Shown here: positions 52,139-59,989 of the stretch, one piece after another
How positions within the stretch are numbered: position 1 is the first letter of the stretch
How the letters are laid out: each line of letters starts with the position of its first letter
Assembly: GCA_032027005.1 (NCBI GenBank)
Contig: JAVSMW010000015.1
Coordinates: 1 to 64,000 of the forward strand
Reading direction: 5' to 3'
DNA: 64,000 nt
From: JAVSMW01 sp032027005
Lineage (GTDB): Bacteria; Bacillota; Thermincolia; Thermincolales; UBA2595
Translations under genes and position numbers: made by a program
Notes under the pieces: model-generated
Told to the model about the DNA's origin: nothing
Database searches by the model: none
The model's input: the letters and a program-made list of their open reading frames with translations, nothing else

Positions 52139-52717
52139 ATGGTGAGAAGAATTTGCCCACGATGCGGGTCCCGGAACACAGCTACTATATTAAGGGGTAT
52201 GCCCGCATGGAGTCCTGAGTTGCAAGAGAAAATGGATAAAGGCGAAGTTGTGCTTGGTGGGTGCTGCATTACTGATTGCGACCCTACACACCACTGCAAC
52301 GAATGCAATAAAGACTTTGGTAGACCAACGTATGAAATGGAAATGCAGGTAAAGCAAATTCATTTTTCGCTTGGCGGCTTCCATGGGGGTTATCGCGAAT
52401 TGACAATCGTGAAAACAGAACTTGAGATTATTGCACGATACCTTCCGCCTTATGGCAATCCGGACTTAGTAGAATACGAAAAGAAGTTTTCCTTCGACGA
52501 GTGGATAGGTTTTATGCATGACCTCTTTCGTTGTTACATCATTGACTGGAAGCAGCGCTATGTTGATAAAAATGTCCTTGACGGTACTCAATGGGAACTA
52601 ACTATTGAATTAAATAAGGGCAAGAAGCTACGAAAGTATGGCAGCAATGATTATCCACCACACTGGAAAAAGCTGCTGGCCGTGTTCAAGAAACATGGAT
52701 TTGAAACAATAAACTAA
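52139..52717 (+). CDS. Zinc-ribbon protein of unknown function
   Basis: 192 residues. The N-terminal zinc ribbon RRICPRCGSRNTATILRG ... HHCNECNKDFGRPTYE is followed by an unrecognised domain (IHFSLGGFHGGYRELTIVKT; WELTIELNKGKKLRKYGSND). The GGFHGGY...and WxLxIxLxxGxxxRxxGSNxYPP patterns look like a conserved small-ligand or nucleic-acid-binding fold. ATG 52139 lies 8 bases after GGAGG; ATG 52124 is in frame but has no ribosome binding site. It lies 30 bases downstream of the HEPN-like gene. Confidence 0.55.
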   Translation: MVRRICPRCGSRNTATILRGMPAWSPELQEKMDKGEVVLGGCCITDCDPTHHCNECNKDFGRPTYEMEMQVKQIHFSLGGFHGGYRELTIVKTELEIIARYLPPYGNPDLVEYEKKFSFDEWIGFMHDLFRCYIIDWKQRYVDKNVLDGTQWELTIELNKGKKLRKYGSNDYPPHWKKLLAVFKKHGFETIN

Positions 52718-52770
52718 CTAGTGTAATTTGCATTAGAACGTTAGATACAATTTGATTTAGGAGGTTGGCT

Positions 52771-53878
52771 ATGGAAAATGCATTGTGGAACGGACATTTG
52801 TTGATTGCTTCAGAGTTAGCAGATGATTACACATTAGAGAAAGAAATTCGCAAAGCAAGTGGGCGTAAAGAATTGCGTTGCCCCGATCCATTATGCCAAC
52901 ATCCTGTTCTTCGGTATTGCCATGGTGAGATTAAGGATGCCTTCTTCGCACATCTTAATAATGAACATTGCGATTACGCTAACTTCGACAAAGATAATAC
53001 ACAAGTAATGCGTACCATTAGACGGGTAATTTATGAGCATTTTAAAAACAAGGGTTATCAAGTCCGACTTGAAGTTAAACTACTTGATCATCAATATACC
53101 CATCTTCTTTTTGATATGGCTGACGGCAGTCGGGTTGCCGTGGAAATCGGTACCCAAAGGCTGACTGCAAACCGAATTGATTCACTGACAGATGCGTATC
53201 GTAAAAAAAATATAGCCGTGAAATGGATTGTACTTGGAAATCCGAACACTCCAGTAAGAGAAAAGCAGACTTTCTTTATAAAACGGTACCTTCTAAATGA
53301 ATCAACAAATAAGGATTTATTAGTTGTAAACCATGACGGCTCTGAGGTGGCACAGTATAAAGCCGATCCCAATAAATATGAATACAATGGGCGAAATTTC
53401 TCATCAGTTGAATATCCAGATACATACATGGAATATGCAACATTAAGCGATTTAACCTTTGAAGAAAATGAGCTGTCATTCGCCGGATTTCACGAAAGAT
53501 ATCAAAAATGGCTTGTTAAGAAGCAGGCTGCTTTCAATGAAAAAGTAAGACTGCTTGAAGAAGAACGGAAACGCATGGAGGAAATTCAACGGCAGGCACA
53601 AGAGAAAAATCGATTGTTTTGGGAGGAGCAGCAAGAGCGAATCCGAAGGAGTAAATTAAACCAGTCGCCTACCACACCACCGCGGCACATTGCAGATGCT
53701 CCAATAAGGCAAACCTCATCAAGCGTTGTCACACAGGCGTACTACAGTACGCGATTCCCTGGGAAGGCGATGGATCAAATGCGAAATCTGTGGAGCTGTT
53801 GAAACCGAGGACAAGTTTGGTTCCTACGGAGGCATTAATCATATTAATCTGGGGATTTGTTATAATTGTAGAAGATAG
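52771..53878 (+). CDS. CoiA-like nuclease/zinc protein, frameshifted near the C-terminus
   Basis: The N-terminal zinc site (LRCPDPLCQHPVLRYCHGEI, then FFAHLNNEHCDY) and the domain LLFDMADGSRVAVEIGTQRL resemble CoiA-family competence proteins, which have a restriction-endonuclease-like fold. A coiled coil follows (KVRLLEEERKRMEEIQRQAQ). The literal frame ends at 53802, but from about 53762 the next frame encodes RRWIKCEICGAVETEDKFGS ... GICYNCRR and stops at 53878, giving a clean CxxC...CxxC finger. One base has therefore been gained or lost near 53755-53765. ATG 52771 follows AGGAGG by 7 bases. Confidence 0.6.
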
Positions 53879-54034
53879 GATGGAAAACCGAGAATTACTT
53901 GTGAGACTCAAGTCAAATGAGGCAGTGAATTTATAAGGAATACATAATTATTTGAATCGGGCAATGCGAGAGTAGGAGGGAATATACAATACATCCCTAA
54001 TATTAGAAACACGGAAGACTGAGGGAGGCGTGTG

Positions 54035-55195
54035 ATGTCTATTGAATTGTTAGACCTAAATCACCGAGATGCGATTATTGACGCTTTTGAGAAAGCGAAG
54101 CAGCGGGTCAGGATAATCAGTCCCTTCATCCAGGAAACCATGACGAGATACCTTGTGGATTCTATGGGCAAGGGTATCACATCTCAACTGATAACGCGCT
54201 TTTATCGTGAGGATTTCATCAGATCTGTGAGCAGTCTGACGGCGCTGAAAAGCCTTCAAAACGCAGGGGTCGACATCTACGCGATTAAAGACCTTCACGC
54301 GAAGTTATATCTGTTTGATGACAATGTAGCTATTATTGGCTCTGCCAATTTCACCGGCGGCGGCTTTGGAAACAATATCGAGCTGTCGCTGTACATAGAG
54401 GATGAGTACGACTTGATCGGACGGCTTTCTGGGTACTTTGATCAACTGGTATCGAGCATCCGGGCTTCGGGTGATTTCAGAATTACTGACGTTAAAATCG
54501 AAGAGGAAAGCCTGATCGTACAAAAGGCCATTAAAGGTCGTGACCATACGAGCAAGCCTAATCCCGTGCGCTTCGGAGCGGAGGTAGCCACGCGGGGTCC
54601 CGATGCCCTTCCTGTTGATGAGGTGGAAAACATACTCGGAATTCCCGACGCGGGCATTACAGCTGTCCTGAAATTTGAGGGGGCGGCGCACCGGCGCATC
54701 GATCCGAATGGCAAATATGAGCCGAACCATTATAGTCGCAGAGGAGTCTACTTCACGGCCTCATCCAAGTCTCCACGAAGCCTGACAGCGGACACTACTG
54801 TTTTTATTTCCGTGGTCAGTTGGGACAAATCAGGCGCGGGTACACCGATAATCGTCGGTAGAGCAAAGACGAGAGGCTACGATCCAAGTAACGTCACCGA
54901 CAGTGCCCTGATTAATGAACACCCCTGGGCAGTAGATTATCCATACTACGTCGAATTGTACGACATTGAAACGGTCAACACGGAAATTATTAACTGTATT
55001 TCGTTGAACAATCTGATTGCTGAGGTCGGTTTTAAGTTGTACCCAAGCACCGAGAACGATCCGACGACACCAATTCCAAGCTTGCGGACACGGCATCATC
55101 AAAAGGCGTATATCGCTATAACGCCTTACGCCACCAACAGAATCAATACGATGCTTGAAAGCCTGTTTAAGCAGTACGGTAAATTATCATTTTAA
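54035..55195 (+). CDS. HKD (phospholipase D-like) nuclease-domain protein
   Basis: 386 residues. The N-terminal ~130 residues form one PLD-type domain: VRIISPFIQETMTRYLVDSM and the catalytic motif LHAKLYLF...AIIGSANFTGGGFGNN (H-x-K-x(n)-GSxN). Only one HKD motif is present, so activity would need a dimer, as in nuclease/BfiI-type members. The remaining ~250 residues are an unrecognised beta-rich domain (VISVVSWDKSGAGTPIIVGR resembles the end of an EVE/PUA-like segment). ATG 54035 follows GGGAGG. A 156-bp spacer with no visible gene precedes it. Likely nuclease in the cargo. Confidence 0.7.
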   Translation: MSIELLDLNHRDAIIDAFEKAKQRVRIISPFIQETMTRYLVDSMGKGITSQLITRFYREDFIRSVSSLTALKSLQNAGVDIYAIKDLHAKLYLFDDNVAIIGSANFTGGGFGNNIELSLYIEDEYDLIGRLSGYFDQLVSSIRASGDFRITDVKIEEESLIVQKAIKGRDHTSKPNPVRFGAEVATRGPDALPVDEVENILGIPDAGITAVLKFEGAAHRRIDPNGKYEPNHYSRRGVYFTASSKSPRSLTADTTVFISVVSWDKSGAGTPIIVGRAKTRGYDPSNVTDSALINEHPWAVDYPYYVELYDIETVNTEIINCISLNNLIAEVGFKLYPSTENDPTTPIPSLRTRHHQKAYIAITPYATNRINTMLESLFKQYGKLSF

Positions 55196-55359
55196 CGATT
55201 CGGCGGCTTTTGCTGACCACTGCATACACTGAGCGTACGCCATTAGGCTAATAATCGGCAGGTCAAGATGCCAACTGTTATAGCAATTATGGGAAGTTGG
55301 AGTACATAGATTTCACTATACATTAAATGTATTAGCCGAACGCTAAAGGAGACCAATCG

Positions 55360-56856
55360 ATGAGTGAATATAATTTCTACTATGATGAATCTGAGCATAG
55401 CAGGAAGATAAACCACAAGACAATAACGGCGGATAACTACTACGAAAACTTTATTGCTGTGGTCGTTGGCTGGCGCACTGAATACGAAACTGACTTGTTT
55501 AGCATATATACTGCTTTCGAAGAAAAATACAAATATCGTCAATCAAAAGGTGAACTGAAAAGCACCACTATCCGTCAAAGTCAACTGGAGCATGGATTTG
55601 CCTCGTTAAACAATGATAATGTTAGTCTGTTGGAAGATTTCTTGGCTATGTTTAATGAGAAAACTCTCATCTACTATGCAGTCATAAGCAAAATCGAATA
55701 TATCATCAGACAATTATTTGAAGATTATAAAAACAGCTTTTTGGTTGATATGGATGCCATGAAATACTCAATTACAAAAGCCGTGGTTTTATATCAGCCA
55801 GCAGACATAATCAATGGTTTCTACGAAAATACCGGCGAACTTGTTTCACTCTTGAAAAAATTCTTTACTGTTCAAATCGAAAAGGATAAAGCAAATGAAG
55901 CATTGAAGGAAAAGGAAATTGAACAATACAACCAAATACTTATACTTCTGGATGATGTCTCGACAATTAAGACTATTGACTGGAATTATGATATTTCGTT
56001 CGATGGTTTCAAAAAATACCTTACTGAAAGATCAATAGATGACTATTCATTGACCATAGACAAGGAAGGCGAAAACGGTAATACGGCAAAAGCAGCTGAA
56101 CGCGAGTGTTTAACTACGGTTGCAGAAGCAGACTCATTGACTTCCTGTGGAATCCGTATGGCTGATATGCTTGCAGGTTTGATTTCAAAATTACTGAAAG
56201 CCCTACATAATGCATTGAGGTATATGTCAGAGGAAGAACAAGTAAGTAAAAAAATCCTCAATAGTAGTTGGTTTGTCATTAGCGAACAACAACTCTCCCT
56301 TTACAAAAAGTTACACAATGTGGCGGTCGATTTAAATAAATCTTGGTACAAGGCTTTTTCCGGGATATATTCAGATGACTTGATAGTGCTTATTGCTTTC
56401 CTGAATTTTATGAGTCATTTTGAATCGGTAGAAGCCATAAAAAGCGATATTTCTATGCAAGGTGAATATTTTAACGCATATGCTTGTGAGAGTTTATCTG
56501 ACTATTATAAACGGATGCATAATAAACTGCCGATTGACCCGGTATGTAAAACCTCAAAGGATTACTTTTTGAATCAACGAGGAGCAAAAGTTTATTTTGA
56601 CATCAATAAGCAACCTTTGCTCGAAATAACAAAAGACCGAATTGTCTGCGATGCTTTAGCAGTCGGTTGTAGTCAAGAGATGATTCCATTGATTACAATA
56701 GCGGAAGCAGGTAATGTAAAATGCTACCGACTTCCAATCGAGTTATCAGAATGGGCAATGACTTTAGTTGGTTTCGCCAATATGGGGGTGAACTTATTTC
56801 CGTCTAAAGTTGTGTTTACTAAGACAAAAGACGGATTGTATGCTGATATTTTATAA
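55360..56856 (+). CDS. DUF3800-like protein
   Basis: 498 residues. It begins MSEYNFYYDESEHSRKI, the YYDES opening of DUF3800 (RNase H-like fold), has ILLDDVS near residue 197 and SCGIRMADMLAGLISKLLKA near residue 265, matching the family's Q/RxADxxAG acidic motif. The C-terminal ~200 residues are an unrecognised extension. AAAGGAG precedes ATG 55360. Function unknown; DUF3800 proteins are common on mobile elements and in defence regions. The 160-bp spacer upstream holds no supported feature. Confidence 0.6.
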   Translation: MSEYNFYYDESEHSRKINHKTITADNYYENFIAVVVGWRTEYETDLFSIYTAFEEKYKYRQSKGELKSTTIRQSQLEHGFASLNNDNVSLLEDFLAMFNEKTLIYYAVISKIEYIIRQLFEDYKNSFLVDMDAMKYSITKAVVLYQPADIINGFYENTGELVSLLKKFFTVQIEKDKANEALKEKEIEQYNQILILLDDVSTIKTIDWNYDISFDGFKKYLTERSIDDYSLTIDKEGENGNTAKAAERECLTTVAEADSLTSCGIRMADMLAGLISKLLKALHNALRYMSEEEQVSKKILNSSWFVISEQQLSLYKKLHNVAVDLNKSWYKAFSGIYSDDLIVLIAFLNFMSHFESVEAIKSDISMQGEYFNAYACESLSDYYKRMHNKLPIDPVCKTSKDYFLNQRGAKVYFDINKQPLLEITKDRIVCDALAVGCSQEMIPLITIAEAGNVKCYRLPIELSEWAMTLVGFANMGVNLFPSKVVFTKTKDGLYADIL

Positions 56857-57149
56857 CGAATGGAGATAGCTTTACTCTGTTAAATATATTAGAGATACGG
56901 AAGAGTGAGCAAACAGTGAAGTTGATACACTTGCAGGAGCTTTGAGATAGAGAGGAGTAAGTCTGAAATAATTAGTTAGAAGTACTAGCAAAGTAAAATG
57001 GGCACAGCAAAGCAAGCCATTGGTTAATGCCTAAAAGAATACGGATTTGTAATANCCCTATGGCTATAGAATAATAGAAAGGTAGCTCGAAGCCAACATA
57101 TTTCATTACGTTTTGTGCCTTGAGCGAAGCGAAAGGAATGGTTATAAGT

Positions 57150-57770
57150 ATGAAGATTTCTTTATATGATTATTTACCAAGAATGAATTCTGGTGAGGTA
57201 TTGCTAACAGTTAATATGAAAGTTAAAGATATAGATTATTTAATAGAAGAAAAATACGGAAGGGAATTCTTTGCCAAAGATGTGCAAGCATTAGCAGATG
57301 ATAATGTCAAAGAGAATATTCCAAATTTGTATAGTATCATTGGTAGAGATGTACCTCGTAAATTTGCTTGTCTATCTGTAAGAACAGATTTTAATACCGC
57401 TGACTCGTGTAACTGCTATGGTCCAATAGTTCTAAAGGTAAATAAGGATGCAATACTGAGCGACACAATAATATTTAATGGAGATGTACAAAACATTGCA
57501 TATAAATTATCCCAAGTAGATAATCCAAGTGAGTGGGTTGAAATTCACACTCTGGGAGAACCTGATCTTTATAATTCATTAAAAAGAATCTCCGAAAATG
57601 GACAGCCTGAAAATGGTAGATTACCCCGCATTATAGGTATATATTTTGAAGCTCGTCTCCATAGGGCTTTAAAGATAACTGATATTGAAGAAATATTAAT
57701 TCCCAAAAACGAAAAAGCCTTATACGAGCTATTGGAGGAAAAGCTACGTAATTATGTGGATTCCCCTTGA
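57150..57770 (+). CDS. Unknown protein in element cargo
   Basis: About 206 residues, MKISLYDYLPRMNSGEVLLT to the C-terminal ITDIEEILIPKNEKALYELL. No family recognised. It looks soluble, with alternating beta and alpha segments (VPRKFACLSVRTDFNTADSC; RIIGIYFEARLHRALKITDI). The start is uncertain: ATG 57138 lies on AAAGGA, ATG 57150 is 12 bases away. The spacer before it (56857-57149) holds only an N at 57055 and a 22-bp motif also found before the HKD gene. Confidence 0.5.
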   Translation: MKISLYDYLPRMNSGEVLLTVNMKVKDIDYLIEEKYGREFFAKDVQALADDNVKENIPNLYSIIGRDVPRKFACLSVRTDFNTADSCNCYGPIVLKVNKDAILSDTIIFNGDVQNIAYKLSQVDNPSEWVEIHTLGEPDLYNSLKRISENGQPENGRLPRIIGIYFEARLHRALKITDIEEILIPKNEKALYELLEEKLRNYVDSP

Positions 57771-57801
57771 AAAAGGCGTTCTTCTAATGAGAGGTGATTA
57801 G

Positions 57802-58443
57802 GTGGTAGACTATCCCCTGTACGCTAAAGTGCAAGAGGCGAACAAAATACGTGCAGCAAAGAATATCAATATATTCCTTCTCTACCAATTAATAGTAGAT
57901 ATTGATGACAAAGGTACAAACCTACTTTATATTTTGATGAATCCTAGTAGAGCAGATTCAATTCAATGTGATGACGCAGTAAAAGATATCTTAGAATTCA
58001 CCAAAAACAATTTGCTTGAAAATGGGTTCATAAAAAGGGTAAAAACTGTTGTTATCGTGAATTTATTTCCCTTTTATGAAACCAAGCCAGACCATCTTCA
58101 TGAAGTGATTGCTGAACTCAAACAAAATTTAAAGGATGATAAATATCTAAAATTAATGAAGAAGAATATGGAGATAATTAAGAAAAACATCAAGGAAGCT
58201 GATTATATTGTTTTAGGGTGGGGTGATTTGCCCAAAAAGGTTAATGCTTGGGAACATCGTGAGATAACTTCAGAAATATTGCAAGCTATAAATGACGAAG
58301 GTAACAAGAACGCATTTGTGTTTGACTTTGAGAACGGGGAAAGTATAACGAAAAGCTTAAACCCGTGCTATCCAGCTTTTAATAGGAAATTAACGGGATT
58401 AAATAGTTGTAAAATTGTTTCGGTAAATATGGTTAAGCTTTAA
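57802..58443 (+). CDS. DUF1643 family protein
   Basis: 213 residues. The DUF1643 signature is recognisable: YILMNPSRADSIQCDDAVKD, VVIVNLFPFYETKPDHL, then NMEIIKKNIKEADYIVLGWG and a C-terminal NPCYPAF. The family is widespread on mobile elements, of unknown function, and predicted to have a nucleoside-deaminase/uracil-glycosylase-like alpha/beta fold. GTG 57802 follows GAGGTG. It starts 31 bases after the preceding gene, so the two are probably co-transcribed. Last intact gene of the element. Confidence 0.75.
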   Translation: MVDYPLYAKVQEANKIRAAKNINIFLLYQLIVDIDDKGTNLLYILMNPSRADSIQCDDAVKDILEFTKNNLLENGFIKRVKTVVIVNLFPFYETKPDHLHEVIAELKQNLKDDKYLKLMKKNMEIIKKNIKEADYIVLGWGDLPKKVNAWEHREITSEILQAINDEGNKNAFVFDFENGESITKSLNPCYPAFNRKLTGLNSCKIVSVNMVKL

Positions 58444-58765
58444 TACGTAGTAATGTCAGGTAGAATATCTTAATCATCAAATTGAATTCACCGAATTAAT
58501 CTGGCTCTCAACCGGCAGGGTGGTGACTCAATAAGCACCGGAATAGCGGCTCTTTGAACCGTAATAACAAAACATAAAGAGTAGCGGTGCTGGGGAGGGT
58601 GTGCATTTTATCAATTTGTTGTTCTTCAGCCAATCAAAAATTTAACGGCTTGGGTGCATAAACCTAAAGGATAGAATGCACATTTTCAATCTTTTAACGC
58701 CTTCTCCTATCTTTTAACGGCTTGCTACTAGGGGGTGTGCATTGTATCATTTTATAGTAGATTAG
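58444..58765. other. Right-end non-coding region with short repeats
   Basis: No gene is supported. GGGTGTGCATTTTATCA (58598 on) recurs as GGGTGTGCATTGTATCA (58733 on), with an inverted relative GAATGCACATTTTC (58675 on), and CTTTTAACG / TTTAACGGCTTG occurs three times. Their position just inside the right end suggests recombinase or accessory-factor binding sites. Confidence 0.4.
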
Positions 58766-58795
58766 CCAAAAAATCTACCATCTATTGATAAAATT
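58766..58795 (+). repeat. Right attachment-site repeat (attR candidate)
   Basis: CCAAA-A-AATCTACCATC continuing TATTGATAAAATT; one mismatch to 41888-41917. Confidence 0.75.
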
Positions 58796-58842
58796 TAATT
58801 GTTCGGCAGATGGCTATCATATAGTGGAGAACCCCAGTATCT

Positions 58843-58878
58843 AAGCCGTTTTCGCAGGTTTTGCGAGGCGGCTTTTTT
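58843..58878 (+). terminator. Second copy of the ssrA-type terminator
   Basis: AAGCCG / CGGCTT with the same inner CGCA-ggttt-TGCG hairpin and TTTTTT as at 41964-42000. Its presence after the right repeat supports duplication of the target end. Confidence 0.85.
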
Positions 58879-58885
58879 GTTTTTC

Positions 58886-58969
58886 CTAAAGCGTCTTCAT
58901 TACCGCAAACAAGCTCGGGTATTTATCCATATCATGGTACTTTACACCGTTTGTGGAAATCTCGTTGAA
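58886..58969 (-). pseudogene. C-terminal scrap of an unrecognised protein
   Basis: On the minus strand, a frame reads FNEISTNGVKYHDMDKYPSL FAVMKTL then stop at 58886-58888, with protein-like composition but no start. A decayed gene end beside the element's right border. Confidence 0.35.
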
Positions 58970-58980
58970 TAATCAAAAAA

Positions 58981-59073
58981 GTTCCTGCCATAGACGGCGC
59001 ATATGTCGAGTTTCCCTTTGATGTACGAGCGGAGTTCGGCAAAGGGCGCATCAAGGTTTTATTGCTCCTATAG
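58981..59073 (+). pseudogene. DUF1905-domain gene scrap
   Basis: VPAIDGAYVEFPFDVRAEFG followed by KGRIKV is the conserved start of DUF1905 proteins. There is no initiation codon in frame and the frame stops at 59071. Only about 28 residues remain. Confidence 0.5.
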
Positions 59074-59101
59074 TCATAACATGATATGATATGACTATAG
59101 G
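59062..59101 (+). promoter_or_regulatory. Promoter and palindromic operator of the toxin-antitoxin pair
   Basis: TTGCTC (59062) - 17 bp - TATGAT (59085-59090). CCTATAGTCAT (59067-59077) and ATGACTATAGG (59091-59101) are perfect 11-bp inverted arms around the spacer and -10, as expected for antitoxin/toxin autorepression. Confidence 0.7.
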
Positions 59102-59123
59102 ATGTGTAGAGAGAGGTGATACC

Positions 59124-59408
59124 ATGAAACCAGCAATCAGACCATCAGCAGATTTGAGAAATCATTATAGTGAGATTTCCAAGCAGTGCAAAGAATCGAG
59201 AGAGGCAGTTATTATTACCGTAAATGGAAGAGGTGATACTGCTGTTCTTGGATTACAGGACTACTATCAAATGAAATCTGAACTGGAATTGCTAAGAACA
59301 CTTGCAGAAGCGGAAGATGATGTGAAAAATGGACGGTTAGCACCAATGCAGGATTCATTTGATGATCTTCGTGCATCTTTACTGGAAAGGAAGAAGGATG
59401 AAGTGTAA
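59124..59408 (+). CDS. Phd/YefM-family antitoxin
   Basis: A 94-residue protein: IRPSADLRNHYSEISKQCKE, VIITVNGRGDTAVLGLQDYY, then a charged C-terminal helix (LRTLAEAEDDVKNGRLAPMQ) that would wrap the toxin. The N-terminal Phd/YefM fold binds DNA; a matching palindrome lies upstream. ATG 59124 follows AGAGGTGAT. It overlaps the toxin start by 11 bases. It neutralises the ParE/RelE-type toxin encoded next. Confidence 0.88.
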   Translation: MKPAIRPSADLRNHYSEISKQCKESREAVIITVNGRGDTAVLGLQDYYQMKSELELLRTLAEAEDDVKNGRLAPMQDSFDDLRASLLERKKDEV

Positions 59409-59709
59409 AATCTTACGAACGGATAAAGCGGAGGAACAACTCCGTGAAATCATTTTTTATATAGCAGATGATTCCGGTGATATTGGTCTTGCACTCGGAT
59501 ATCTAGATAAGATTGAAACTGCAATCAATCGGCTTCGGGAATTTCCAATGTCGGGAAATGTCCCCAGGTATTCGATATTAAAAAAGCAAGGGTATAGAGT
59601 CTTAATTGTTGAAAGGCATCTGGTTTTTTATAAAATAAATGAGGCAGATAAGTTAGTTATTATTTATGCTATTGTTGATGGAAGAAGAGAATACCGTAAT
59701 TTAATATAA
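59398..59709 (+). CDS. ParE/RelE-family toxin
   Basis: A 103-residue protein: CKILRTDKAEEQLREIIFYI ADDSGD, ALGYLDKIETAINRLREFPM SGNVPRY, GYRVLIVERHLVFYKINEAD. The order of helical hairpin and four-stranded sheet fits RelE/ParE. Whether the target is mRNA (RelE) or gyrase (ParE) cannot be settled from sequence. ATG 59398 follows AAGAAGG. The pair lies outside the right attachment repeat. The 280-bp spacer downstream contains only a duplicated TTTArTATAAGAGCA. Confidence 0.85.
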   Translation: MKCKILRTDKAEEQLREIIFYIADDSGDIGLALGYLDKIETAINRLREFPMSGNVPRYSILKKQGYRVLIVERHLVFYKINEADKLVIIYAIVDGRREYRNLI

Positions 59710-59989
59710 GAGCAATAATTTAGTATAAGAGCATTAATAGAATAATGCTGATAAAAACAAGTTTGCTTTTTTCATAACTACACCTAGATCGAATTATTTA
59801 TTTTAGTTGGTAAAGCGCGGAGGCAGGAGATCGCTAGCCAAGCCATTGAGCTCATGCATTAGTTTAGGCCCAATTTTTGCTGCAGGCGACTAAACATAAA
59901 ACTATCGGGGGAAAATTATCTGGAAGGTTTATTAGTAAAGATCTACAAAGCCAAAGGCAAGCAGCTTAAGTAAACTACGGAGGTATGAC

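Larger units (their letters stand above)
41888..58795. mobile_element. Integrated element at the 3' end of ssrA (phage remnant plus cargo)
   Basis: Bounded by a 30-bp direct repeat with one mismatch (41888-41917 and 58766-58795) that overlaps the CCA end of ssrA. After each repeat, at similar distance, come copies of CCCAGTAT-TAAGCCG and the same terminator. Contents, all on the plus strand: tail and lysis genes of a phage, an HTH/zinc-finger gene, a SHOCT-like gene, two serine recombinases, then a cargo of nuclease-like and unknown genes. There are no capsid, terminase or replication genes, so it is a deleted prophage or a satellite/integrative element. tmRNA genes are classic integration targets, though more often of tyrosine integrases, so the link between these recombinases and these ends is inferred. 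Confidence 0.7.

Noticed and set aside
53803..54034. A separate gene between the CoiA-like and HKD genes
   Set aside because: The only protein-like sequence (to 53878) is the frameshifted end of the CoiA-like gene; the rest shows no coding signal.
58590..58760. CRISPR array
   Set aside because: Only two or three imperfect short repeats with irregular spacing and no cas genes.
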